From the NCBI RefSeq assembly GCF_001189235.2, contig NZ_LFIP02000001.1, positions 558,001 through 622,000 of the forward strand: a DNA stretch of 64,000 nucleotides, in the 5' to 3' direction. Positions within the stretch are counted from its first letter, which is position 1. Every line of letters begins with the position of its first letter. The notes under the pieces were generated by a model. It was given only the letters and a program-made list of their open reading frames with translations, had not been told where the DNA came from and did no database searches. Both the position numbers and the translations under genes were made by a program. The stretch comes from Bradyrhizobium embrapense (GTDB lineage: Bacteria; Pseudomonadota; Alphaproteobacteria; Rhizobiales; Xanthobacteraceae). Shown here in pieces: positions 42,380-51,277 of the stretch.

Positions 42380-43303
42380 ATGACAGCCGTGTCATTCGAA
42401 ATTCTTATTGATGATGCTCTCGCCGGAATTACTTCCGTCTCTCAGCTCACCACTTTGGTGAACAAGCGGGTTCTTAGTTTAATTAACGACTTCGAGGACG
42501 CCGAGTGGCGGTACCTCAAATTCCAAAGTTACCTGTGGGACAATATAGCCCAAACCGCTCTGTCCCAAAGAGAGCGGTCCGCACTTGTGGACCAAAGTCA
42601 CAGCAGCCTTATAGCGGCCGCTCAAAACCTTAGATTGACCGACAAGGACGAGCTGGGTCAGGGGAGCGAAATAGCTGAAGTGTTCCTATATGGACTAATG
42701 CGCCATCGTTTTGGCGCTTTACCTGTCGTTCCAAAGATATTTTACAAGCAGAATGTTCAGGACAATGCCAAGGGAGCAGACAGCGTACACATCGTCGTAG
42801 ATGGTGACGACTTTACACTGTGGTTTGGCGAAGCGAAATTTTACAATTCCATCGCTGACGCTCGGCTCGATGCCGTAGTGACCTCAGTCCTGAACTCACT
42901 ATCCACCGACAAACTGAAGAAAGAAAACGCAATCATCACCAGCGTGTCCGACCTGGACGGATTAGCGATCGCTCCGGGTCTTCGGGCGAAGATCAAATCT
43001 GCGTTGAGCAACCGTGAGTCAATCGACAATCTGAAGGCGAAGATTCACATTCCGATCCTTCTGTTACACGAATGTGCCACAACCGCAGCAGCGAACCAAT
43101 TATCGGAGAGCTACAAGGCGGAGTTGACCGTCTTTCACACGGAGCGGGCTGAGTCTTACTTTTCGAAGCAGCTCGCAAAATCTAGCTCAGTTCATAAATA
43201 TAATGATCTCAACTTCCACATCATTCTCTTTCCGGTCCCGAGCAAGAAAAAGATCGTTGATGCGTTTGTCCACGCCGTGGCCTTCTACAAAGGACAGAAG
43301 TGA
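42380..43303 (+). CDS. hamA: Hachiman defence system nuclease HamA (DUF1837)
   Basis: 307 residues, DUF1837. The nuclease core is visible: QGSEIAEVFLYGLMRHRFGALPVVPK, GADSVHIVV, then E151-A-K153 in WFGEAKFY, the E-x-K of the PD-(D/E)xK-like fold. Family knowledge: HamA is the effector nuclease of Hachiman, held inactive by HamB until DNA damage or phage infection. ATG at 42380 chosen for family length; the frame is open upstream. The stop overlaps hamB by one base. Base composition is clearly lower in GC than neighbouring genes, consistent with transfer. Confidence 0.9.
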   Translation: MTAVSFEILIDDALAGITSVSQLTTLVNKRVLSLINDFEDAEWRYLKFQSYLWDNIAQTALSQRERSALVDQSHSSLIAAAQNLRLTDKDELGQGSEIAEVFLYGLMRHRFGALPVVPKIFYKQNVQDNAKGADSVHIVVDGDDFTLWFGEAKFYNSIADARLDAVVTSVLNSLSTDKLKKENAIITSVSDLDGLAIAPGLRAKIKSALSNRESIDNLKAKIHIPILLLHECATTAAANQLSESYKAELTVFHTERAESYFSKQLAKSSSVHKYNDLNFHIILFPVPSKKKIVDAFVHAVAFYKGQK

Positions 43304-45414
43304 TGGAGATCTTTGAGACGTGCCAGGAGATCAATGGGCTACTGTCGGTCCAGAATGAGTTGGCTGCCAGAAATTTGCTAATACAACTGCTGGCAGACTT
43401 AGATCGGGCCAAGACGCCTTACCCGCAGTTAGTAAACCATATGATCCGGGCGACTGGCCTATTTCCTTATCTGCAGCTAGATAGCGCGTCGTGGGATCAG
43501 AAATATGTGCATCACGCATTTGAGGTCGACGTTGGCCGCCGGTTGGCAACTCTGCACCGAGAGCAATCCTCTGTACTAGCAAGGCTCCTGAACGGCGAGA
43601 ACATTGCGGTCAGCGCCCCAACGAGCTTCGGAAAGAGCTTTATCATTGACGCATTTGTCGCAGCGAAGCACCCCGACACCGTTGTAATCATCGTTCCGAC
43701 AATCGCACTGATGGACGAAACGCGAAGGCGGCTCTTCAAGAAGTTCGCCGAACACTACACGATTATAACCGCTCCAGACACACGGCTCGGACCCAAGAAC
43801 ATCTTTATCTTTCCGCAAGAGCGCGCCTTCGGTTATCTCACTTCCTTGCGGAAGATCGACCTTCTCGTCGTGGATGAATTCTACAAAGCAAGCCAAGAGC
43901 ACGACCCCGAGCGGGCCTCTACTCTCATAAAGGCAATTCTAAAACTCTCGAAGAAAGCGAGCCAGCGGTACTACCTTGCGCCCAACATCAAGAAGCTCAA
44001 CGACAATGCGTTCACTCGTGACATGGAATTTATCGAACTTCTAAATTTCAACACGGTGTATTTGAATATCCAAGAGCCTTACAAGGAATTTAAAGGAGAC
44101 GCTGCTAAGAAAGGTGCGAAGCTAATTGAGCTGATCTCTCCAGGCGACCAGAAATCACTCGTTTACGCTGGCACGTACTCTGAAATCCGCAAGATTGCAG
44201 ATCTCGTCATCAAGAACCTACCACGTGTAGATCGCATATACACCACTGCGTTCGCCAAGTGGCTAAGGGAAAACTACGAACACGACTGGCTCTTGGCCGA
44301 CCTCGTCGAACGAGCCGTCGGGGTCCACAATGGCAGCATGCACAGATGCCTCAGCCAGCTACAGATCAAGCTTTTCGAGTATGAGGATGGATTTGACAGC
44401 ATTGTTTCCACGTCCTCCATCATTGAGGGCGTCAATACTTCCGCTCAAAATGTGATTGTATGGCGCAGCAAAGTTGGCAGCACCAACCTTAAGGACTTTA
44501 CATACAAGAATATCATCGGCCGCGGCGGCCGCATGTTCAAGTACTTCGTCGGCAACATCTTCCTGTTGGATGCACCGCCAAAGTCCGAGGATGCACAACT
44601 CGAGATCTCATTTCCGGACAAGATGCTAGGGACTCTCGACGAAGATGACGACGCGGACCAGCTGACAGATAATCAGATTGAGCGGATCGTCGCGTACAGG
44701 ACTCAAATGTCCGACATCATTGGCGAGGAACAGTTCGTACGTCTAAAGAAAGAAAATGTTCTGCAGGACAGCGACGCAAATTTTCTGCTGAGCCTGGCGA
44801 AGAATATGAAAGACGCACCAGATGAGTGGAAGGGGTTCGGCTATCTCAACTCGTCAAATCCCGCTCAGTGGGACACTATGTTGTATAAAGTACTCAAACT
44901 CAAAGCCGGCGGCTGGGATAGTTCGTGGTCTAACGTGGTCAATGTCACCAAAGCAATTGCACACAATTGGCGTGACGACCTGTCCCACATTATTTCGTTG
45001 GTCAGACAGAGTGGCATAAGCATAGAGGACTTCTTCAAACTGGAGCGGACCGTTACCTTTAAGTTGTCTGCCCTCCTCGGGGATGTAAATGAGCTTCACA
45101 AGATCATTGTGAACCCTTCTGTCGATATCTCCGGGTTCGTAGGCAGAATGAGCCGCGCGTTTCTCCCTAGTGCGGTCTATCATCTTGAGGAGTACGGCCT
45201 GCCGCGCATGATATCGAAGAAGATCCATGCAGCCGGTCTGATCAATTTTGAAGATCCCGAAATGGATCTCATCAGAACACTTGAGCGATTCAAGTCTTTG
45301 GGGACTAATGCCGTGCTGGGGATCAGATCTCTTGGACCTTTTGATCGATACGTTGTGCGCTTCTTTTTCGATGGAATCACTCCTGACGAACCGCAGACGC
45401 CGGAAGACGCCTGA
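43303..45414 (+). CDS. hamB: Hachiman defence system helicase HamB
   Basis: 703 residues, superfamily 2 helicase. Walker A APTSFGKS near 105-112; motif II LLVVDEFYK near 188-196 (DEFY rather than DEAD/DEAH); motif III region; C-terminal RecA lobe with VSTSSIIEGVNTSAQNVIVW (motif V-like) and IIGRGGRMFKYFVGNIFLLD (motif VI). By family it surveys DNA and restrains or releases HamA. Overlaps the hamA stop (TGATG), so coupled translation. Low GC like hamA. Both genes are intact. Confidence 0.9.
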   Translation: MEIFETCQEINGLLSVQNELAARNLLIQLLADLDRAKTPYPQLVNHMIRATGLFPYLQLDSASWDQKYVHHAFEVDVGRRLATLHREQSSVLARLLNGENIAVSAPTSFGKSFIIDAFVAAKHPDTVVIIVPTIALMDETRRRLFKKFAEHYTIITAPDTRLGPKNIFIFPQERAFGYLTSLRKIDLLVVDEFYKASQEHDPERASTLIKAILKLSKKASQRYYLAPNIKKLNDNAFTRDMEFIELLNFNTVYLNIQEPYKEFKGDAAKKGAKLIELISPGDQKSLVYAGTYSEIRKIADLVIKNLPRVDRIYTTAFAKWLRENYEHDWLLADLVERAVGVHNGSMHRCLSQLQIKLFEYEDGFDSIVSTSSIIEGVNTSAQNVIVWRSKVGSTNLKDFTYKNIIGRGGRMFKYFVGNIFLLDAPPKSEDAQLEISFPDKMLGTLDEDDDADQLTDNQIERIVAYRTQMSDIIGEEQFVRLKKENVLQDSDANFLLSLAKNMKDAPDEWKGFGYLNSSNPAQWDTMLYKVLKLKAGGWDSSWSNVVNVTKAIAHNWRDDLSHIISLVRQSGISIEDFFKLERTVTFKLSALLGDVNELHKIIVNPSVDISGFVGRMSRAFLPSAVYHLEEYGLPRMISKKIHAAGLINFEDPEMDLIRTLERFKSLGTNAVLGIRSLGPFDRYVVRFFFDGITPDEPQTPEDA

Positions 45415-45707
45415 TACGATGCGCGCCCCCCGATCCTGCTATCGCTCAAACCACCGCTGCACTTGACTAGCTGATCCTTCTGCTTGTCCATTTGCTGAAT
45501 ATGTCACCGAAGATCGCGCGCGCGTTTTGCGGCTTTGCAATGGGTTTAGTGGCGCGGACCCACGCGGACTTTGACGCGCTCAAGAAGGCAACGCCGTCGG
45601 GCGCTCCGCCTGCCCGGACTTCTGCGTTCCAACAGGAATCGAACGTACGGCCTCTTAAGTCGTGCAATTAGACGGGTGGCATAGTTCGGGACGGGCCTGA
45701 ATCATTC
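45415..45707. other. Intergenic DNA after hamB
   Basis: About 290 bases without a supported gene. GC rises again after about 45480. On the reverse strand, 45630-45670 resembles a broken tRNA (CTTAAGA loop followed by GTTCGATTCC) but does not fold, so it is not called as a gene. Confidence 0.4.
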
Positions 45708-45961
45708 CCACTCATTCGTTTCCGACAGAGTTTCGTCGTTGATTTGCAAGAACAATTTTTCGAATCCGACGGACAAATGCCGACGGCATACCCGCCGGAA
45801 TTTTTTGGCTTTGAATTCACAGAAAAATTTGACCAGTTCGCACTCCCGGCGATTGCGCCAACTATCGGAGTCAATCGACTGATCAGCCCAGCCGGCGTGA
45901 GCAAGACTGCCCTCACCGCCCTCTTGTGGCGTATGTTTAAATACCGTCAGAGATCAGGAGC
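45708..45961 (+). repeat. Diverged direct repeat B, copy 1
   Basis: About 254 bases alignable with 59383-59634, same orientation, roughly 70% identical by eye with one- and two-base gaps. Shared landmarks: CGTTGATTTG, ATGCCGACGG, CACAGAAAAATTTG, AATACCGTCAGAGAT. Both contain an ATG opening a similar peptide (MPTAYPPEFFGFEFTEKF here, MPTVYPPQSFGLESTEKF there) with IGVNRLIS further on, so it may derive from a decayed gene. It marks the right border of the defence island and the left border of the next module. Confidence 0.65.
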
Positions 45962-46193
45962 GCGCGCGCCAAGATCGATCGAGGTCCGCCGATGCTACTG
46001 CAAGAAGATCTCAGCTCCCTCCTGGTCTCTTGCAGATCGACAAGCCCAGGCACTCGCGCGGTATTAGGCACCGTTTTCCAAGGTCCGGAATTGGCAGCAA
46101 TCGCTCTGCAATGGGGACAATCGCTCTGGGGCAGCGCCGCGGCCTGCTGACTACCATCACTGTGTCGACGCCAAGCAATGAGCGGAGGAACAA
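45962..46193 (+). other. Leader region with CAATCGCTCTGG motif
   Basis: No gene seen. Around 46096-46136, GCAATCGCTCTG and ACAATCGCTCTGGGGCAGC recur; the same motif appears at about 50753-50796 before the related small protein at 50851. Shared upstream sequence suggests the promoter or leader was duplicated with the gene. Confidence 0.45.
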
Positions 46194-46475
46194 ATGATGG
46201 TCTGGAGCAACCTAGTCAGCCAATCTGCGATACTTGCCTCCCGACCGAGAGTTCTCAGAACAACCTTCATGTGCGCCCTTTCCGCGACGGTTCGCTTCAC
46301 GTCGACAATAGAGGAAGGACAGAAGATCCCGGGACCGTCCGTCGAAGCGCAAAATCCCATGGTCTTGATCACGGCCGCCGATGACGTGCCGGTCTTTTGC
46401 AGGAGCTCACGGCTGACGCGCCCCCAGCCCCCTGTATTCCTGCATCAAAAAAACTGCCGCGCGTGGCCGCTTTAG
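46194..46475 (+). CDS. Small protein of unknown function, related to the one at 50851
   Basis: 93 residues. It aligns with the product at 50851 from the start (MVWSN/MAWKH) through the segment TVRFTSTIEEGQKIPGPS, matching SVRFTSATGEEVEIPPAA, to about residue 65. Beyond that the two differ, and this C-terminus (CRSSRLTRPQPPVFLHQKNC) looks out of frame. AGGAGG-like site before ATG. It ends 22 bases before the catalase-like gene. May be a decayed paralogue; no function known. Confidence 0.5.
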   Translation: MMVWSNLVSQSAILASRPRVLRTTFMCALSATVRFTSTIEEGQKIPGPSVEAQNPMVLITAADDVPVFCRSSRLTRPQPPVFLHQKNCRAWPL

Positions 46476-46497
46476 CAAGTCGATCGGATACATCGCC

Positions 46498-47412
46498 ATG
46501 ATCCGGTCCAATGCCGCCAAGCACGCGTCGCTCGTCGACGCCCTGAGAGCCATCAACGGGACCTCCTCGGCACGCGCGTGCTTTGCCGAGGGCCGCAACG
46601 TCCGGGGGACCTATATCCCCTCGGTTCGGGCCGACGAGATCACGACGTCCCAGAGCTTCACAAGACCATCCCGCGTGCTGGCGCGCTTCTCCGTGGACGG
46701 CTATCCCAACGGATCGGAGACCGACAATCTCGACCTGCGCGGCTTCAGTTTCAGGCTCGGGGACGAGGATCATCGCTCGGACATTCTCACGCAGAGTGCT
46801 CCGGTTCATTATGCGAGGACGCTCGATCAGATGCTGGCCTTCCTCGAGGCGCACAGTCTGCAAGTGGATGGAAGGCGGGACCCGGTGAAAGTCAGGGCAT
46901 TCACCGCTACCCATCCCGAAACGCGACACCAGGCCGACTACATCGCCGCCCATCCGCTGCCCCCGAGCTTCGCCGACACCACCTATTGGGCCGTTCATGC
47001 GTTCCCCGCGACCAATGCGATCGGCGATACGCAGTTCATCAAATTCAAGGTTGCCCCGGTCGGCAGTGACGCTGCGCTGCCGAAAGGCGAGGTCAAGACA
47101 AGTTCGGCCGACGCCCTGCATAGGGACCTCGAAAGGCACATCGCTGACAGTGATATGCGCTTCAGCCTCATGGCGCTACTCGGCCGCCCCGACGACCCCA
47201 TGCTCGATGTCACGGTCCGATGGCCCGATGAAGATAGCCGGGAAGCCATTCGGCTTGGTACCATCGTGATCACCGGTGTCGAGCCAGACGAAGCGTGCGA
47301 CGCCTTTTTCTTCGATCCTGCAAACCTCGCTGAGGGCATCGGTTATCCGCCGGACGAGATCTTTGCAGCACGGCGGGCCGTCTACGCAATGCTACTCGCG
47401 CAGCGCCGCTGA
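46498..47412 (+). CDS. Catalase-family protein lacking distal catalytic residues
   Basis: 304 residues of the small catalase/SrpA-like family: RGTYIPSVRADEITTSQSFTRPSRVLARFSVDGYPNGSETDNLDLRGFSFRLGD and C-terminal FFFDPANLAEGIGYPPDEIFAARRAVYAMLL. The proximal heme ligand pattern R292-x-x-x-Y296 is kept. The distal His of xHAKG is Phe29 (CFAEG) and the distal Asn before P-V is replaced (TQSAPV, about 98-103). Heme may bind, but catalase turnover should be poor. The frame is open and full length. Convergent with the AraC gene at 47421. Confidence 0.78.
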   Translation: MIRSNAAKHASLVDALRAINGTSSARACFAEGRNVRGTYIPSVRADEITTSQSFTRPSRVLARFSVDGYPNGSETDNLDLRGFSFRLGDEDHRSDILTQSAPVHYARTLDQMLAFLEAHSLQVDGRRDPVKVRAFTATHPETRHQADYIAAHPLPPSFADTTYWAVHAFPATNAIGDTQFIKFKVAPVGSDAALPKGEVKTSSADALHRDLERHIADSDMRFSLMALLGRPDDPMLDVTVRWPDEDSREAIRLGTIVITGVEPDEACDAFFFDPANLAEGIGYPPDEIFAARRAVYAMLLAQRR

Positions 47413-47420
47413 TCGAGTGG

Positions 47421-48362
47421 TCAGGACTCGCGGTCCCTGACGCCGAGCGCTTCCCGGCGCCATGCCGCCGGGCTGACACCGACGTGCGCCGAAAACACCT
47501 TCGTGAAGTGGCTTTGGTTGGCGAATCCCGCCGATATCGCAATCTCGGACAGCGTCAGATCACGCACGCTCATCAATTGCTTGGCTGCCTTCACGCGCTG
47601 GCGCAGCAGCCATTGATGCGGCGGTAAGCCTGTTGAGATGCGGAACGCTCGCGAAAAATGGCTAACGGAGAGACCGAGTTCAGCAGCGATCCGTTGCAAT
47701 GACAATGTCCCACCAAGATCGGAATCGAGCCTTTCGCATGCCCGTCTCACCTGCCACGACGCAAGGCCGCCACGCGCCAGTTCGTTGATCGGCTGCAGTC
47801 CGCCATAGGTCTGGGCGACATGGGCGGTCAGCGCAAGCATCGTGTGATCGATGAACAGTTGATTGGCCTCGTCCTGCCGACGTAGGGCTTCTAGCAGCGA
47901 CGCACCGAGATGACGCATGATCGCATCGTCATGACCGACGCCGAGCGGACAGGTCAGCTCGCCAATGCGGGGCGCGCCGAACTGTTCAGCAATACCGTCC
48001 AACGCCGAGCGCGGAACGTAGAAATGAAGCGAGTGAAACGGCTTGTCGATGACGTAGCGTGGATCGCGTTTGAGATCGTAAAGGTATGTCGCGCCGGCCC
48101 GGATATCCGCCTTAACGACGCACTTGCCATTATCCCAGAGCTCGCAGTCGGGGTAATCCTGAAGCTTCAGACTGACGTTGTAGGCGTCTTCGCGATAAGA
48201 GCCGCTCAGAGCTGGCTCTGGGTTATCGTTCCATGCTTCGGTAACAGCAACTTCGGTGCTGCGCAGTGAACGCGTAATCAGCGAAGATGGCACATTTTTC
48301 AAGCGCAAGAACTGCGCAAGCCTCTGACCATAGAAGCCGGTCTGTGCCATCTCGATCGCCAT
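47421..48362 (-). CDS. AraC-family transcriptional regulator
   Basis: 313 residues. N-terminal cupin-like ligand region; C-terminal double helix-turn-helix from about 205 (LDSDLGGTLSLQRIAAELGLSVSHFSRAFRISTGLPPHQWLLRQRVKAAKQLMSVRDLTLSEIAISAGFANQSHFTKVFSAHVGVSPAAWRR). Start could also be the Met four codons later. It converges with the catalase-like gene and shares the promoter region 48363-48798 with another AraC gene. Confidence 0.88.
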   Translation of the reverse strand: MAIEMAQTGFYGQRLAQFLRLKNVPSSLITRSLRSTEVAVTEAWNDNPEPALSGSYREDAYNVSLKLQDYPDCELWDNGKCVVKADIRAGATYLYDLKRDPRYVIDKPFHSLHFYVPRSALDGIAEQFGAPRIGELTCPLGVGHDDAIMRHLGASLLEALRRQDEANQLFIDHTMLALTAHVAQTYGGLQPINELARGGLASWQVRRACERLDSDLGGTLSLQRIAAELGLSVSHFSRAFRISTGLPPHQWLLRQRVKAAKQLMSVRDLTLSEIAISAGFANQSHFTKVFSAHVGVSPAAWRREALGVRDRES

Positions 48363-48798
48363 TCCAAAAGATTTTGACCCGCCAGGGCGTTACGCTCCAC
48401 CACCCTAAAGTCAGCCCTCATTATCCGGTATCGGAGTGGGGCGGTCTAGGTTGACGGACGTTCAAACGTGCGATTGGACAAACGACAGCCTCGATCCTCA
48501 GAAGCGATTTTCCGTAGCTATTTCAACGCGATTTGCGATCTCCTCCCTCCGGTCGATCCGACAGAACGTCTTGTTCGACCGATCACAAGGTCTTGCAGCC
48601 GGCGCTTTGAGCAGATTTGGGAAAAGCGGCCCCGCTTTGGGAAAGACCCAGTAGTTCTCCGGGCATAGAACGCCCGCCAGCAGCTCGCGACACTCGCCGG
48701 TACCCGACGAGGGCAGACAGCAAGCAGCCGCCCTCGGGCCAGCCGCGAAGTCGAGCTCCGATGCTGTGACCGCAACGCCCTGAAGCGAGGACTCCAGC
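48363..48798. other. 436-base intergenic region between divergent AraC genes
   Basis: No supported gene. A forward open frame around 48468-48668 (PPVDPTERLVRPITRSCSRRFEQIWEKRPRFGKDP) reads slightly protein-like and might be a remnant, but I cannot name it. Promoters for the flanking regulators must lie here; none is distinct. Confidence 0.4.
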
Positions 48799-49749
48799 AT
48801 GAGCCAGCCGATCGAGAATGCTGCTCCGGACGATTTGACGGCGGTATCCGAGCCGAGCCAAGGCCAACCGTCGACTGCCGGCCGGCGCCCCGCTGGTGCA
48901 GAGATGGCGCGCGTGCTCCACACCACGCCCTTCCGTATGGCCTTGGACGCCTCGGGCGCCGGCATCGCCCACTGGAAACATGATCCATTGCATGACGTCG
49001 TCGAACCCATGAGTCACCACGTCATCATGGCTTATAACGGCATGACGCAGCACATGGAGCGGCGGTCGGGAAGATCGGTTGCGAGAGGTACGTTTCGTCG
49101 CGGGGCCGTGATTATCATTCCAGAGGGATCAAGCTCCCGATGGGATATCCCGAAACCCGTCGACGTCGTTCAGCTCTATCTTCCTCACGCAACTCTGAGG
49201 CGCGTTGCCGACGAAGCAGTGACCGGCACAGTGACCGATCTCCTGGAGCGAACGGGGCATCCGGATCCAATTACGTCCCGATTACTCCTGAGCACAGTAA
49301 CTGCCCTGGAGCGCAATGGCGCTCTCGATAACTTATTCAGGCACCAGCTCATAGACCTCTTGGCCATGCGCCTCCTGGCTGCGCACACCGGTTCGCCAAC
49401 GACATTCCAGCCGATCGTCGGCGGACTTTCGCCGAAGGTCCTCTCCCGCGCTGTCGAACGTTTGCGCTCGGACAGCGATACCGACGTCTCTCTCGACGCC
49501 CTCGCCTCAGATGCTGGCCTGTCGCGTTCCCACTTCTGTCGCGCCTTCAAGGAGAGCACAGGGCTTTCGCCTCACGGCTGGCTGCGCCAACACCGGCTCC
49601 AGCAGGCCATGACCATGCTTCGCGACACCGACACATCGGTTGCCATGGTGGCAGCAGAGCTTGGCTACGCCTCGCAAACCGCCTTCGCCGCAGCCTTCAG
49701 GCGATTGAGCGGAGAGACGCCAAGCGATTGGCGGCGGCGCGTGCGTTAG
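48799..49749 (+). CDS. AraC-family regulator, tandem copy 1
   Basis: 316 residues. N-terminal sensor region with HWKHDPLHDVVEPMSHHVIMAYNGMTQHMERRSGRSVARGTFRRGAVIIIPEGSSSRWDIPKPVDVVQLYLPHATL; C-terminal AraC domain (VSLDALASDAGLSRSHFCRAFKESTGLSPHGWLRQHRLQQAMTMLRDTDTSVAMVAAELGYASQTAFAAAFRRLSGETPSDWRRRVR). The next gene is a close paralogue in the same order and orientation, so the pair arose by tandem duplication. Signal unknown. Confidence 0.9.
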   Translation: MSQPIENAAPDDLTAVSEPSQGQPSTAGRRPAGAEMARVLHTTPFRMALDASGAGIAHWKHDPLHDVVEPMSHHVIMAYNGMTQHMERRSGRSVARGTFRRGAVIIIPEGSSSRWDIPKPVDVVQLYLPHATLRRVADEAVTGTVTDLLERTGHPDPITSRLLLSTVTALERNGALDNLFRHQLIDLLAMRLLAAHTGSPTTFQPIVGGLSPKVLSRAVERLRSDSDTDVSLDALASDAGLSRSHFCRAFKESTGLSPHGWLRQHRLQQAMTMLRDTDTSVAMVAAELGYASQTAFAAAFRRLSGETPSDWRRRVR

Positions 49750-49799
49750 CAACAAACACTCTCGACCTCGAAGTGTCTGCCGAATGCGAGGACCGCTTT

Positions 49800-50750
49800 A
49801 TGGACAAGCCGATCCCACACGATCCTTTGGAGGCTCTGCTTGCCGCACCAAGCGCGCGCCCCAGTACCTCAGTGGCCGCCGAGCGACGAGCCGCCGATGC
49901 GGAGATGGCCCGTATCCTCAAGACAGCGCCGCTCCAGATTGCCTCGGATCCATCCAATGGCGGCATCGCGCATTGGAAGCACGGTGCTCTGCACGACGTC
50001 GTCCAGCCCATGACTGACCACGTCATTATGGCGTATCCGACGGGGGTCCAGCGCCTGGAGCGGCGCACGGGAAAGTCCGTGGCGATTGGAACGGCGCGTT
50101 CCGGAGTTGTGACGATCATTCCCGCGGGTTCAAGCGCCAGATGGGATATTCCCGGACCTGTCGACGTCGTCCAACTTTATCTTCCGCACGCGACACTTGA
50201 GCGCATTGCCCGCGAAGCCGACGCGCCGGCTCCCGGAGATCTCTTGGAGCGCACTGGGCATCCTGATCCCGTCACATCAGGTTTGTTGATGAGTGCGGCC
50301 GATGCGCTGGAGGGCAATGCCGTGCTGGACGCCCTGTTCAGACAGCGGCTGACTGATCTCCTGGCGACGCGCATCCTGGCGGAGCATTCCGGCGCACTAG
50401 CCGCCGCTGAGCCGATTAAGGGCGGGCTGGCTCCCCATGCGCTGCGGCGCGCGATCGAGCGACTGCGTTCGGACAGCGATTCAGACGTCTCTCTGGCAGC
50501 CCTCGCTTCTGACGCCGGCCTGTCGCGCTTCCACTTCTGCCGCGCCTTCAAGGAAAGCACGGGTCTTTCGCCTCACGCCTGGTTGCGCCAGCAGCGGCTC
50601 GAGCGCGCCATGGACATGCTCAAGGAAACCGATGTGGCAATCGAATCGGTGGCAAAGGAGCTTGGCTACGCGTCGCAGACCGCTTTCGCCGCCGCATTCA
50701 AGAATTTGACAGGTGAAACTCCAAGCGATTGGCGCAGGCGCGTGCGCTAA
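49800..50750 (+). CDS. AraC-family regulator, tandem copy 2
   Basis: 316 residues, the same length as the copy upstream and near two-thirds identical by eye; the DNA-binding region is almost unchanged (SHFCRAFKESTGLSPH versus FHFCRAFKESTGLSPH), while the first 50 residues and the region around 150-215 have diverged. ATG at 49800 follows GAGGA. It starts 50 bases after copy 1. Divergence in the sensor half with a conserved DNA-reading half suggests different signals acting on similar targets. Confidence 0.9.
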   Translation: MDKPIPHDPLEALLAAPSARPSTSVAAERRAADAEMARILKTAPLQIASDPSNGGIAHWKHGALHDVVQPMTDHVIMAYPTGVQRLERRTGKSVAIGTARSGVVTIIPAGSSARWDIPGPVDVVQLYLPHATLERIAREADAPAPGDLLERTGHPDPVTSGLLMSAADALEGNAVLDALFRQRLTDLLATRILAEHSGALAAAEPIKGGLAPHALRRAIERLRSDSDSDVSLAALASDAGLSRFHFCRAFKESTGLSPHAWLRQQRLERAMDMLKETDVAIESVAKELGYASQTAFAAAFKNLTGETPSDWRRRVR

Positions 50751-50850
50751 CAGCAATCTCTCTGCAATCACATCAATCGCTCTGGCGCAGCAGCGGCTCC
50801 ACTCCTGTAAATCTATGGCATCGAACACCGACAATGGATGGAGACGAACA

Positions 50851-51153
50851 ATGGCCTGGAAGCACAGTGTCGCCCTCCTCGGGATGGCCCGGCCACGGAG
50901 GGCTATCGCAACAGCGCTGGTCTACGGGTTGTCACTCAGCGTCCGCTTCACGTCGGCAACGGGCGAAGAAGTCGAAATTCCGCCGGCTGCTGCGACGTCG
51001 ATCGTGACCAGAAACGAAGCTGTCGCGTTCCACGACGGCGGGTTTTTACGCACAAGCGAGCCGATCGCCCTTCGGCTCGGCTGGCCGATGGCGTCACGAG
51101 GCTGTCACGCAGCATGCGAAACGCCGCTAACGCCGGACTGCAGCGCTCCATGA
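50851..51153 (+). CDS. Small protein of unknown function, related to the one at 46194
   Basis: 100 residues, with an N-terminal hydrophobic stretch (RAIATALVYGLSLSVRF) that could be a signal or anchor, then RFTSATGEEVEIPPAAATSIVTRNEAVAFHDGGFL. GGAGACGAACA precedes ATG. It follows the second AraC gene by 100 bases and is preceded by the same CAATCGCTCTGG motif as its paralogue. Expected target of the adjacent AraC regulators; function unknown. Confidence 0.55.
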   Translation: MAWKHSVALLGMARPRRAIATALVYGLSLSVRFTSATGEEVEIPPAAATSIVTRNEAVAFHDGGFLRTSEPIALRLGWPMASRGCHAACETPLTPDCSAP

Positions 51154-51277
51154 GCGACTAGCTTTCTTCGATTCACATCTTTTGCGTGTCGCAATCGCGG
51201 CAAGTCGTCTCCTTACCGGGGAGCGGCGGTGGTGACGCGCGTGTGTCCCGAGACGTCAAACCAGAGGAGTAGATAAA

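Noticed and set aside
45630..45670. Reverse-strand tRNA-like fragment with a CTTAAGA loop and GTTCGATTCC
   Set aside because: Neither the anticodon stem nor the T stem pairs and no acceptor is present; possibly an old attachment-site scar, but not supportable.
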